This document shows, one piece after another, positions 7,803 to 14,730 of a DNA stretch of 18,962 nt (within the stretch, counting starts at the first letter, position 1; each line of letters starts with the position of its first letter). The position numbers were made by a program, and so were the translations under genes. The notes below the pieces were generated by a model. The model had not been told where the DNA came from. It saw only the letters and a list, made by a program, of their open reading frames with translations, and ran no database searches. The DNA comes from Elusimicrobiota bacterium (GTDB taxonomy: Bacteria > CG03), in contig JAGHAG010000116.1 of the NCBI GenBank assembly GCA_021161625.1, forward strand, positions 1-18,962. The letters run 5' to 3'.

Positions 7803-9061
7803 GAAGGATTTTTTTAGTAATTTTTCTTTCAGGTCTTCTTTTTGCAGAAGTTGACCCGAAAATGTTTGGAGGAGCTCTTGAAAATTATCTTACAGGAAAA
7901 TATGAAAGTGCGTATAAAGATTCAAAAATGCTTTTCAAAAAAAATCCTGCTGACAAAAAGGTTTGTGACCTGCATCATAAAATTCTTGTAAAAATGGCAC
8001 TTCTTTATGAAAAAAGGAAAGATTTTAGGGGGGCACTTAACTTTATAAATGAGGCAGAAAGGATAAAGAGAACATCCCAGACAAGCCAAATCAAGGAGCG
8101 ACTTTTAAAAAAATTAAAAACAACAAAAAAAACAAATCAAACACTAAAAAAAGGTAAGACAAAAAAAATAGTTACACCCACAAAAAAATCTAAAAAGAAA
8201 GCAAAGAAAAAAGCGGTAAAAGCAGAAAAGGCAAAACCCACAAAAGGGAAAAAAGTCAAAAAGATTGAGGGAAAGGTTCGGGTTGAATGGCCAAAGACCG
8301 TTTTGGTTATTTCCATATTGAATTTGCTGGGGCTTGTTGTCTTAACATATTTTGTAGCCTTAGCTTTTACAAAAAGAAAAGATGAAAAATTACTGGATGA
8401 GGAAAGAAGAATTTCTCAGATTGTTCAGACGCTCGGAAGCAAGGCAGAATATCAAACAATTTTGCAAAACCAGAAAGAAATTTTAGAGGAACTTAGAAAA
8501 ATTCCAGAGGAAACAGAGATGATGAAACTTCAGAATGCAGAAATTATGCATTTGATTGAGCGACTCACCAGAGGGGCATCTTCCCGTAATATAGAACTTC
8601 CGCCCCAAGCCGCCCGTGCAGGAATTACAGGTGTTGACGACAGAGCAAGAATAAGAGCAGATTCAGTGGAACTGATTGCAGAAATGTTTAAAAATTCTGC
8701 TGTGCTTGAAGATATGCTGGAGCCATATCTTCATGATGAAAACAATCGTGTTGTTGCAAATGCCTGCAAGGCACTTTTTCCTTATAACAGGAGAAGGGCA
8801 ATGGAAATTCTAAAGGATATGGCTGCGAAGGATGACATGTGGTTCAGAATGTCTGCTGCATGGGTTTGTGGAGAACTTGGCACAAAGGAGTGTGTTGGAA
8901 TTCTTGCCCCTCTTTTGAATGATTCCTCTGCACATGTTAGAAGGCGGGCTCTTCTTTCATTTGAGAAGTTAAAATCTCAAGGGTTGGACATTCCATACGA
9001 AGTTGAAGAAAAAATAAAAATTCTCAAATCAGAACTGAATAAATCTGATAAAAAATTGTGA
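7799..9061 (+). CDS. TPR / Lys-rich linker / membrane helix / coiled coil / HEAT-repeat protein
   Basis: 420 aa with an uncommon layer order. A signal-like N-terminus (1-16) leads into a short TPR-like helical domain (about 20-95). Residues 100-157 are a Lys/Thr/Ala-rich, histone-H1-like low-complexity stretch. One strong membrane helix follows (about 167-190), then a charged coiled coil (about 196-258). The C-terminal domain (about 282-420) looks like HEAT repeats, for example L-x-D-x-(S/N)-x-x-V-R-x-x-A at 373-385. If the N-terminus is exported, the TPR and Lys-rich parts are periplasmic and the HEAT part cytoplasmic, making it an inner-membrane-spanning adaptor. ATGA coupling links it to the exported TPR gene; alaS starts 10 nt downstream. 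No named family recognised; topology is inferred. Confidence 0.78.
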   Translation: MRRIFLVIFLSGLLFAEVDPKMFGGALENYLTGKYESAYKDSKMLFKKNPADKKVCDLHHKILVKMALLYEKRKDFRGALNFINEAERIKRTSQTSQIKERLLKKLKTTKKTNQTLKKGKTKKIVTPTKKSKKKAKKKAVKAEKAKPTKGKKVKKIEGKVRVEWPKTVLVISILNLLGLVVLTYFVALAFTKRKDEKLLDEERRISQIVQTLGSKAEYQTILQNQKEILEELRKIPEETEMMKLQNAEIMHLIERLTRGASSRNIELPPQAARAGITGVDDRARIRADSVELIAEMFKNSAVLEDMLEPYLHDENNRVVANACKALFPYNRRRAMEILKDMAAKDDMWFRMSAAWVCGELGTKECVGILAPLLNDSSAHVRRRALLSFEKLKSQGLDIPYEVEEKIKILKSELNKSDKKL

Positions 9062-9063
9062 GG
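9060..9063 (+). promoter_or_regulatory. Shine-Dalgarno of alaS overlapping the upstream stop codon
   Basis: GAGG at 9060-9063, 8 nt before the alaS ATG (9072). Its first two bases belong to the TGA stop (9059-9061) of the HEAT-repeat gene, so termination and re-initiation could be coupled. Confidence 0.5.
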
Positions 9064-9071
9064 TTGTTTAT

Positions 9072-11648
9072 ATGAACCACATAGAATTAAGAAAATTTTT
9101 TCTTGATTTTTTCAAGGAAAAGGGTCATAAAATTTACCCTTCAATTCCTCTTATTCCTGAAGACCCTTCACTTCTTTTTACAACAGCAGGCATGGTGCAA
9201 TTCAAGGATATGTTTCTGGGTATTACAAAAATGCAGCCCCCTTATGCTGCTTCTGTCCAGAAGTGTTTAAGAACATCCGACATAGACAGAGTTGGACAAA
9301 CACTGAGGCACCTTACTTTTTTTGAAATGCTTGGAAATTTTTCAGCAGGCGGATATTTCAAAAAAGAGGCAATAGAGCTTGCGTGGGAATTTCTTGTTGA
9401 AAAGTTGGGCCTCCCTACATCTCACCTTTATGTAACAGTTCACAAAAATGACAAGGAAGCAGCAACGTTATGGGAAAAATTTGTTCCAGAGAAAAAAATT
9501 GTTTTTCTGGGTGATGAAGACAATTTCTGGAAAATGGGGGAAACAGGTCCATGTGGTTATTGTTCTGAAATAATTTATGATCTCGGAGAAGAAGTCAGCT
9601 GCGGAAAAAAAGAATGTTTTGTTGGCTGTGATTGTGACAGATGGCTTGAAGTGTGGAACCTTGTTTTTACAGAATTTGACCTTCAAGCAAATGGCACATT
9701 AAAACCTCTTTCGCAAAAAAACATAGACACAGGAATGGGTTTTGAAAGGCTTCTTGCCCTTGTAAATGGGAAAAAATCAGCATTTGAAACAGAAGTTTTA
9801 AAACCTCTTGTGGATGAGGTTTTAAACAATTCATCCAGCAAAGATGTTTCTCATGCAAGGAGAATTGCAGACCACATAAGAGCAATAACTTTTCTTCTGT
9901 CAGAGGGGCTTATCCCGTCAAATACAGCAAGAGGTTATGTTTTAAGACGCCTTATAAGAAGGACTTGTGTTTCGGCAAGAAAAATAGGTTTAAAAGTAGA
10001 ATTAAAGAAGTTAATGAATAAGGTTATTGACATTTTTGCCTCTGTGTATCCTGAGGTAAAGGAAAATGCTTCCAGATGCGCAATTGTTCTGGACGGTGAA
10101 GTCAAAAAATTTGAGGACACCCTGTCTGAAAGTTTAAGAATTTTTGAAAAAGAATTTGGAAAAAATGAAAAAAGCAAAAAAATTTCAGGTGAGACCTGTT
10201 TTCAACTTTACACAACCTATGGACTTCCGATTGAACTGATTGAAGAAATTGCAACATCTCAAGGGCTTTCAGTGGACAGAGAGAAGTTTGAGGAGATTCT
10301 GGAAAAAGAAAAGGAAATTTCAAAGAAAAGCTGGACAGGTTCAGGCGGTTTTGAAAACCCTTTTTTAAAATCTGTATCATCCAAAGCAGGGGAAACGGAA
10401 TTTATAGGATATGAAAACCTCAAAGTGGAAGAAGAAGTTTTGTATTTGCTTTCAGAAAATGAGAAGATAGATTCCCTAAATCAGGGAGAAGAGGGTTTTG
10501 TTGTATTCAAAAAAACCCCTTTTTATCCCACACAGGGTGGAGAGGTTGCAGACACAGGTTTGATTGAAGGGACGGAAGTTAAAGCAGAAGTTCAGGATGT
10601 TTTTAAAATTGGTGATACAATTTTTCATAAAGTAAAAGTCAATGAGGGAAATTTAAAAGCAGGCGACAAAGTTTTATTAAAGGTGGATGAAGAGAGGCGC
10701 AGGGCAATTGAAAGAAACCACACAGCAACCCATATTATACAGATGGCTTTAAGAAAGGTTATTGGAGAGGAGGTCCAGCAGGCAGGAAGTCTTGTCTCAC
10801 CGGATTATTTAAGATTTGACTTTACAATTTCCCGTAAGATAACTCCAGAAGAATTAAACGAAGTTCATAGAATTGTAAATGAGGTTGTTTTAAGAAATTT
10901 ACCTGTTTACAAAGAAGAGTATTCTTTTGAGGAAGCAAAAAAGTTTCCTGCCCTGCATTTTTTTGAAGAAAAATACGGGGATATTGTAAGAATTGTCTCA
11001 ATTGGCTCAAAAAATCCGCAGAAAGCAATAAGTGCTGAATTCTGTGGAGGATGTCATGTCAGAAGCACAGGTGAAATTGGGCTTATAAAGATAATCTCTC
11101 AAAAAGCCCTTGCACAGGGTGTAAGAAGAATAGAGGCCATAACAGGGTTTGGTGTTTTAGAATTTATGAGTGGAATTGAAGCAACTCTTGGGAGAATTTC
11201 TGAGAGATTGAAGACAAACATTTCTGGCATCGAAAAAAGAATTGAGAAACTTTTAGAGGAAGCAAAATCAAAAAAAACAGATGTCAGTTTTTCAAAAAAC
11301 GAGGTCAACAAAAAGATAAAAGAAATAAAAGGAATTAAATTTGTTGTTCTTGAAGTCACAGAAGGCGATATAGGAATATGGAGTGATAGGGTTTCAGATT
11401 TTTCAAAGGCAGTTGTTTTTGTCTATCAGAGGAAGGAAGGGAAGGTCTCTTATGCTATAAAAGTTCCTGCAAATTATAGGGAAAAACTTCATGCAGGGCG
11501 TCTTGCGAAGATTTTTGCTAATTTAAGTTCTACAAAAGCAGGCGGGAATGAGAAATTTGCCCGAGGCGGTGGGAGAGAGGAAGATTTCAATAAACAGGAT
11601 ATTGAAGGGGTTTTTCTTGAGGCAATTTCTCAGGCCCTCGTCGTTTAA
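9072..11648 (+). CDS. alaS: Alanine-tRNA ligase
   Basis: Charges tRNA-Ala with alanine in the cytoplasm and edits mischarged Ser/Gly. At 858 aa it is full length for bacterial AlaRS. The class II aminoacylation core opens with R-x-F-F-L-D-F-F at 7-14 and F-T-T-A-G-M-V-Q-F-K at 36-45, followed by the R-H-L-T-F-F-E-M-L-G-N-F block at 79-90. A Cys-rich insert (C-G-x-x-x-C...C-D-C-D-R-W-L-E-V-W-N) is common in the family. The editing-domain zinc site is complete: H550, H554, C658, H662. A Gly-rich DHHA1-like C-Ala region ends the protein. It starts 10 nt after the HEAT-repeat gene. The last four codons and the TAA stop lie within the 5' end of the following tRNA-Arg gene. Confidence 0.97.
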   Translation: MNHIELRKFFLDFFKEKGHKIYPSIPLIPEDPSLLFTTAGMVQFKDMFLGITKMQPPYAASVQKCLRTSDIDRVGQTLRHLTFFEMLGNFSAGGYFKKEAIELAWEFLVEKLGLPTSHLYVTVHKNDKEAATLWEKFVPEKKIVFLGDEDNFWKMGETGPCGYCSEIIYDLGEEVSCGKKECFVGCDCDRWLEVWNLVFTEFDLQANGTLKPLSQKNIDTGMGFERLLALVNGKKSAFETEVLKPLVDEVLNNSSSKDVSHARRIADHIRAITFLLSEGLIPSNTARGYVLRRLIRRTCVSARKIGLKVELKKLMNKVIDIFASVYPEVKENASRCAIVLDGEVKKFEDTLSESLRIFEKEFGKNEKSKKISGETCFQLYTTYGLPIELIEEIATSQGLSVDREKFEEILEKEKEISKKSWTGSGGFENPFLKSVSSKAGETEFIGYENLKVEEEVLYLLSENEKIDSLNQGEEGFVVFKKTPFYPTQGGEVADTGLIEGTEVKAEVQDVFKIGDTIFHKVKVNEGNLKAGDKVLLKVDEERRRAIERNHTATHIIQMALRKVIGEEVQQAGSLVSPDYLRFDFTISRKITPEELNEVHRIVNEVVLRNLPVYKEEYSFEEAKKFPALHFFEEKYGDIVRIVSIGSKNPQKAISAEFCGGCHVRSTGEIGLIKIISQKALAQGVRRIEAITGFGVLEFMSGIEATLGRISERLKTNISGIEKRIEKLLEEAKSKKTDVSFSKNEVNKKIKEIKGIKFVVLEVTEGDIGIWSDRVSDFSKAVVFVYQRKEGKVSYAIKVPANYREKLHAGRLAKIFANLSSTKAGGNEKFARGGGREEDFNKQDIEGVFLEAISQALVV

Positions 11649-11705
11649 TGGATAAGACAGAGGCCTCCGGAGCCTCAGATGTAGGTTCGATTCCTACCGA
11701 GGGCG
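11634..11705 (+). tRNA. tRNA-Arg (anticodon CCG)
   Basis: Full cloverleaf. The acceptor stem GCCCTCG (11634-11640) pairs perfectly with CGAGGGC (11698-11704), discriminator G 11705. The D-stem is 643-646/655-658 with G18G19 at 650-651. The anticodon stem 660-664/672-676 is perfect, and loop C-T-CCG-G-A gives anticodon CCG (11667-11669) for codon CGG. The T-stem 681-685/693-697 carries loop TTCGATT. The variable loop is 4 nt. CCA is not encoded. Its first 15 bases are also the end of alaS, and the alaS stop TAA is tRNA bases U13, A14 and A15. Confidence 0.95.
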
Positions 11706-11814
11706 TGTAATATAAAAATTTAAAATGCAAAATGAAAAATGTAAAATTGTAGCGGGCAAATTATTATTCGGAGTCGAAAGAGGAAAGTGGATAGAGGAAA
11801 GGGGAAAGGGAAAA

Positions 11815-11860
11815 TGTCATTCCTGCCCTGTATGTCATTCCTGCGAAAGCAGGAATCCAG
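11815..11860. repeat. dRS3-like palindrome (ATTCCT-N8-AGGAAT) with a partial copy
   Basis: ATTCCT (11837-11842), GCGAAAGC, AGGAAT (11851-11856): an 8-bp stem with GAAA loop. A partial copy TGTCATTCCTGC lies just upstream (about 11815-11826). The layout matches the neisserial dRS3 plan (ATTCCC-N8-GGGAAT), and similar elements are common in unrelated genomes. Confidence 0.65.
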
Positions 11861-11884
11861 AAAACGGAAGTCAGAAGTCGGAAA

Positions 11885-11934
11885 TGTAGCGGGCGACGTA
11901 AGTCGCCAAAAATGTAGTTACAAAGCTTGCTTTG
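11885..11934. repeat. Two TGTAG-headed hairpins
   Basis: Unit 1: TGTAG (11885-11889), then GGCGAC (11892-11897) / GTCGCC (11902-11907). Unit 2: TGTAG (11913-11917), then CAAAGC (11921-11926) / GCTTTG (11929-11934). The stems are unrelated in sequence but each is perfectly complementary. Related units are at 14528-14551 and 18136-18190. Confidence 0.6.
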
Positions 11935-11943
11935 CCAAGAAAA

Positions 11944-11991
11944 GTGACAAGGTGACAAGGGAATAAAGTGATAAGGTGACAAGATGATAAG
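11944..11991. repeat. Degenerate octamer array (GTGACAAG), array 1
   Basis: Six consecutive 8-nt slots: GTGACAAG, GTGACAAG, GGAATAAA, GTGATAAG, GTGACAAG, ATGATAAG. The 8-bp period is exact over 48 bp. The same phase and unit appear at 14430-14469 and 18040-18079. It is not a CRISPR (no spacers) and not a coding repeat (8 is not a multiple of 3). Confidence 0.65.
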
Positions 11992-12016
11992 TGGAAAAAT
12001 GGAAAAGGGGAGAATT

Positions 12017-12052
12017 CCCCTACTGTTTCTCCCCCCTTTTAGGGGGGAGATT
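12017..12052. repeat. 36-bp dispersed repeat with C6/G6 hairpin, copy A
   Basis: Matches 14565-14600 at 35 of 36 positions (difference at 12031/14579). It contains a 10-bp stem, TCTCCCCCCT (12028-12037) with AGGGGGGAGA (12041-12050), loop TTT. No T-tract follows. Confidence 0.75.
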
Positions 12053-12087
12053 GAGAGGGGGGACTTATCAACTAAAAGGATGAAAAA

Positions 12088-12546
12088 ATGTCAGAAATAA
12101 AAATTGTTGGTGTTATTGGGGGCTCTTCCTGCAGCAGAAAAGTTTATGCTGTTGCAAGGCGTCTTGGTGAACTTCTTGCTGAAGAAGGTTTTGTTGTTGT
12201 CTGTGGGGGCTTAGGCGGGGTTATGAAATCGGTTTGCGAAGGGGCTTATTCAAAAGGAGGGCTTACAGTTGGAATTCTTCCTGGAAAGGACCGCAATGAG
12301 GCAAATCCATTTGTGAAAATTCCAATTACAACCGCAATGTCTCACGCAAGAAATGCAATAATCGTAAGAACTGCGGATGTTATTATTGCAGTGGATGGCA
12401 AATATGGAACACTTTCAGAGATAGGACTTGCTCTTTCCATTGACAAAAAAGTCATCTCTCTGGAACAAACCTGGAACATAAGAGGGCTTATAAAAGCAAA
12501 AACACCTCAGGAAGCAGTTGAACTTGCAAAAAAATACACAAGATGA
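12088..12546 (+). CDS. LOG/SLOG-type (TIGR00725-like) Rossmann nucleotide-binding protein
   Basis: 152 aa, the size of the TIGR00725/YvdD-like branch of the SLOG superfamily. The N-terminal I-G-V-I-G-G-S-S (around 7-13) is the first Rossmann loop. C-G-G-L-G-G-V-M (39-46) is the phosphate-binding motif. S-H-A-R-N (85-89) follows, and G-K-Y-G-T-L-S-E (104-111) replaces the PGGxGTxxE motif of cytokinin phosphoribohydrolases (LOG). Loss of the canonical PGG makes true LOG activity less certain; binding of a nucleotide-derived ligand is the safer call. AAAGGA lies 7 nt before the ATG. The stop overlaps the dtd start (ATGA). The partner and substrate are unknown. Confidence 0.82.
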   Translation: MSEIKIVGVIGGSSCSRKVYAVARRLGELLAEEGFVVVCGGLGGVMKSVCEGAYSKGGLTVGILPGKDRNEANPFVKIPITTAMSHARNAIIVRTADVIIAVDGKYGTLSEIGLALSIDKKVISLEQTWNIRGLIKAKTPQEAVELAKKYTR

Positions 12547-12986
12547 AACTTGTAATTCAAAGAGTATCAAAGGCATGGGTGAAAAATTTATCTTCAGGGC
12601 AATCAAGGGAAATTCAAAAAGGCGTGGTTGTTTTTGTCGGGTTTTCAAAAGATGACAGTGAAACTGTTATTGCGCGTGCTGTTGACAGAATTCTTGGGTT
12701 AAGAATTTTTCCAGAAGAAGGAGAAAAAGGAGATTTTTCAATTTCTGTAAAGGAAGGGAATTTTGAAATTTTAGTTGTTCCTGAATTTACGCTATACGGG
12801 AACATAAAAAAAGGAAGAAGACCGGATTTTGGTGAGGCGAAAAATTTTAACGAAGCAAAATCTCTTTATGAAAAATTTCTTGAGGAACTCAAAAAACACA
12901 CAGAATTCAAATCAGGGTGGTTTGGTGCCATGCAGGAGGTGGCAATTTTTAATTTTGGTCCTGTTACTTTGATTTATGAAAAATAA
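12543..12986 (+). CDS. dtd: D-aminoacyl-tRNA deacylase
   Basis: Hydrolyses D-amino acids (and glycine) mischarged on tRNA, a chirality checkpoint in the cytoplasm. At 147 aa it is full length for DTD. The N-terminus M-K-L-V-I-Q-R-V-S-K-A is typical. The two active-site motifs are recognisable but altered: P-E-F-T-L-Y-G (80-86) where -SQFTL- is usual, and N-F-G-P-V-T (137-142), which keeps the Gly-cis-Pro element. K-K-G-R-R-P-D-F at 89-96 is conserved. ATGA overlap with the SLOG gene and an 11-nt overlap with the next gene show tight coupling. It lies about 0.9 kb after alaS, whose product edits related errors, but in a separate unit. Confidence 0.93.
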   Translation: MKLVIQRVSKAWVKNLSSGQSREIQKGVVVFVGFSKDDSETVIARAVDRILGLRIFPEEGEKGDFSISVKEGNFEILVVPEFTLYGNIKKGRRPDFGEAKNFNEAKSLYEKFLEELKKHTEFKSGWFGAMQEVAIFNFGPVTLIYEK

Positions 12987-14433
12987 AATTTTATTCACAA
13001 TTCCTTTTTTTTTGTTTTTAATTTTTTATGTCTATACTTTATCTAAAAGAACATCCTTACTTTCGGACAGAGATTTTTATTACCACTGGCATCTTGCTAA
13101 ATTTAAAGTAAAAGAAAAACTTACTCCCCAGCACAAACTTTTTATTTTTAAAGATGGGAAAATTGTCAATGGGATTGGCAGAAGAAAGTGGTATGATTTC
13201 AAAATTAAAGATGGTATTTCAGTTGCAAAGTTTCCGATTCCGTGGAATGCTCCCTCAGGTATTTATAAAGCGGTTGTATGGCATCCTTCTCAAAAAGAGA
13301 GGGAAAAGTTTCTTCCCAGATTTTTTTATATAAAAAGAAGAATTCCAAAAGAAGTTAAGTTTCCCCTTAATGCGATAAACTGGGAAAACACAAAGCCCAT
13401 GCAAAAGGTAAGAATTCCTCTTCCTGACGGCAAAAAAACCGATTGGAAGGGAATATATGAGTGGCTTAAAATTTTAAAGATGGATACATTGCTCTATCTT
13501 GCAGGGCAGACAGCATATTTTGGGAGGTCTTTGCCTTTTGATTTTCCATGGATAGAAAACAATTTAAAATTTCTTGGAAAAATCGTGGATGAGACAAAAA
13601 AAAGGAAATTCCGCATAGGTGCATGGGTTGTTTGTTATTTTTGTGTTGGGAAGAGAGATGAAAATCTTGGCTACAAATGGGCAATTGACTATGATGTCAA
13701 AAATGACAGAATGAAAAAAACAAGGGGCATTTCAATAGGGGACAGAAAAAGGATAAGGGATATTATAAAGGTTTTAAAGCAAATGGACTCTTTTAACCTT
13801 GATTTTCTCGGGCTTGATTATATAAGACCTGTGCAGGGGGGATATGAACTTGTTGATGAGTTTATAGATGAGATGGATGTTATATTTCCCGCACACCTGA
13901 AAACAAAAAAAGAAAGGATGCTTTATCTTGCAAGGCAAATTCACAAAGAAAGAAATTTTGCTCTTGAGGATTTGTGGAACTGGTGGAGAGCACACAGGGT
14001 TTCCCAGATTATTGTGGAGATAAAAGAAAATTTAAACACTTCCAAACCTCTCTGGGCTTTTGTCCTTTCCTGGGCAGTGGGACACCAGCACGGACAGGAC
14101 CCTGCCATGTTTCAGGATGCGGGAATTGATTTTTTTACGGTTATGCTTTATGAGTGTGATAGCGAACAGTTTGAGAAAATTTTGAAACAGTGGAAAAATT
14201 ACGGTGTTGATAAGTTCAATTTAATAGTAGGAAATCAGGTTGACTATAATGTTCATCAGTTTGTAGAAGACACCCCTCAGGAATTTGCAAGAAGAATTAG
14301 AGAGGCAAAAAAAGTTTTCAAAGCAAAGGGCATTTTTGTAAATGATTTTTCCCGTGCTTTCTGGGGAAGAAAAGGGGATTATTCTGCTTTTGAGTGGCTG
14401 ATTTCTATTCATCCAGAAGTTGTAAAAAAATGA
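12976..14433 (+). CDS. Membrane-anchored TIM-barrel glycoside-hydrolase-like protein
   Basis: 485 aa. One N-terminal membrane helix (about 5-21) is followed by a beta-rich region (about 40-120, including W-N-A-P-S-G-I-Y-K-A-V-V-W). A probable (beta/alpha)8 domain spans about 155-465. Barrel-like motifs are D-F-L-G-L-D-Y-I-R-P (276-285, a beta-strand ending in acidic residue D281), a W-x-W-W-R-x-H-R-V helix (334-342), K-P-L-W-A-F-V-L-S (357-365) and D-F-F-T-V-M-L-Y-E (385-393). The pattern recalls GHL10/DUF4015-type putative glycosidases; D281 and E393 are candidate acids (inference). It is probably anchored in the inner membrane with the catalytic part outside. It starts inside dtd (11-nt overlap). 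Its stop codon TGA lies in the first unit of an octamer array. Substrate unknown. Confidence 0.72.
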   Translation: MKNKILFTIPFFLFLIFYVYTLSKRTSLLSDRDFYYHWHLAKFKVKEKLTPQHKLFIFKDGKIVNGIGRRKWYDFKIKDGISVAKFPIPWNAPSGIYKAVVWHPSQKEREKFLPRFFYIKRRIPKEVKFPLNAINWENTKPMQKVRIPLPDGKKTDWKGIYEWLKILKMDTLLYLAGQTAYFGRSLPFDFPWIENNLKFLGKIVDETKKRKFRIGAWVVCYFCVGKRDENLGYKWAIDYDVKNDRMKKTRGISIGDRKRIRDIIKVLKQMDSFNLDFLGLDYIRPVQGGYELVDEFIDEMDVIFPAHLKTKKERMLYLARQIHKERNFALEDLWNWWRAHRVSQIIVEIKENLNTSKPLWAFVLSWAVGHQHGQDPAMFQDAGIDFFTVMLYECDSEQFEKILKQWKNYGVDKFNLIVGNQVDYNVHQFVEDTPQEFARRIREAKKVFKAKGIFVNDFSRAFWGRKGDYSAFEWLISIHPEVVKK

Positions 14434-14469
14434 TAAAGTGATATGGAGACAAGATGACAAGTAGAAAAG
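14430..14469. repeat. Degenerate octamer array (GTGACAAG), array 2
   Basis: Five 8-nt slots in phase: ATGATAAA, GTGATATG, GAGACAAG, ATGACAAG, TAGAAAAG. The first slot contains the stop codon of the preceding gene (14431-14433). Positions 14435-14454 are identical over 20 nt to 18045-18064. Weaker G-G-A-C-A-G repeats continue to about 14496. Confidence 0.6.
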
Positions 14470-14497
14470 TGGACAGAGGAAAGTGGACAGTGGATAG

Positions 14498-14523
14498 TCC
14501 GCCTACGCTAAAGCTACGGCGGA
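14498..14523. repeat. TCCGCC...GGCGGA dispersed dyad
   Basis: TCCGCC (14498-14503) pairs with GGCGGA (14518-14523). The inner parts, TACGCT and AGCTAC, pair only partly. It is G+C-rich against an AT-rich background and looks like a short dispersed palindrome. Confidence 0.5.
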
Positions 14524-14527
14524 TATA

Positions 14528-14551
14528 TGTAGCTGCAGACCCTTGGTCTGC
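14528..14551. repeat. TGTAG-headed hairpin, 7-bp stem
   Basis: TGTAG (14528-14532), then GCAGACC (14535-14541) and GGTCTGC (14545-14551) with a CTT loop. Same plan as 11885-11934 but with different stem bases. Confidence 0.6.
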
Positions 14552-14564
14552 TAAAAAGAAATAC

Positions 14565-14600
14565 CCCCTACTGTTTCTTCCCCCTTTTAGGGGGGAGATT
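14565..14600. repeat. 36-bp dispersed repeat with C/G hairpin, copy B
   Basis: 35 of 36 positions match 12017-12052. The single change (T at 14579) sits in the left arm of the stem opposite G, so a G-U pair could form on the RNA. Confidence 0.75.
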
Positions 14601-14627
14601 TACGGATGAAAATGCGAAAATCAGTGG

Positions 14628-14698
14628 TAAGGATTAAGTGAAGGAAAAAATGAAATACTTAATTCTTAAAGTGAGCGAAGCGAACGGCTTAATCCTTA
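14628..14698. repeat. 11-bp inverted repeat
   Basis: TAAGGATTAAG (14628-14638) is the exact reverse complement of CTTAATCCTTA (14688-14698). A near copy, CTTAATTCTTA, lies at 14658-14668, so two alternative pairings are possible. Confidence 0.5.
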
Positions 14699-14730
14699 AT
14701 CCTGACAAATACGGTTTTGAAAATTTGAAT

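Larger units (their letters stand above)
11706..12087. other. Gene-free repeat-rich gap 1
   Basis: No convincing gene. From left to right it holds an A-rich stretch after the tRNA (no T-tract terminator seen), an isolated TGTAGCGGGC at 11749-11758, purine-rich G-G-A-A-A-G runs (about 11777-11813), a dRS3-like palindrome, two TGTAG-headed hairpins, an octamer array, and a 36-bp repeat. AAAGGA at 12075-12080 is the Shine-Dalgarno of the next gene. A minus-strand open frame here is repeat translation, not a gene. Confidence 0.7.

Noticed and set aside
10102..11359. Minus-strand open frames opposite alaS
   Set aside because: Shadows of a fully conserved gene; no signature, no Shine-Dalgarno.
11764..11982. 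Minus-strand open frame of 72 codons (contains W-I-P-A-F-A-G-M-T)
   Set aside because: It is the translation of the dRS3-like palindrome and octamer array; this phrase is a familiar artefact of that repeat. No Shine-Dalgarno or domain.
11944..11991. CRISPR-like repeat array
   Set aside because: Units are 8 bp, contiguous and degenerate, with no unique spacers and no cas genes in the window.
12028..12050. Intrinsic terminator at the C6/G6 hairpin
   Set aside because: The stem is strong but is followed by TTGAGAGGGG rather than a T-tract, and the same element recurs as a dispersed repeat.
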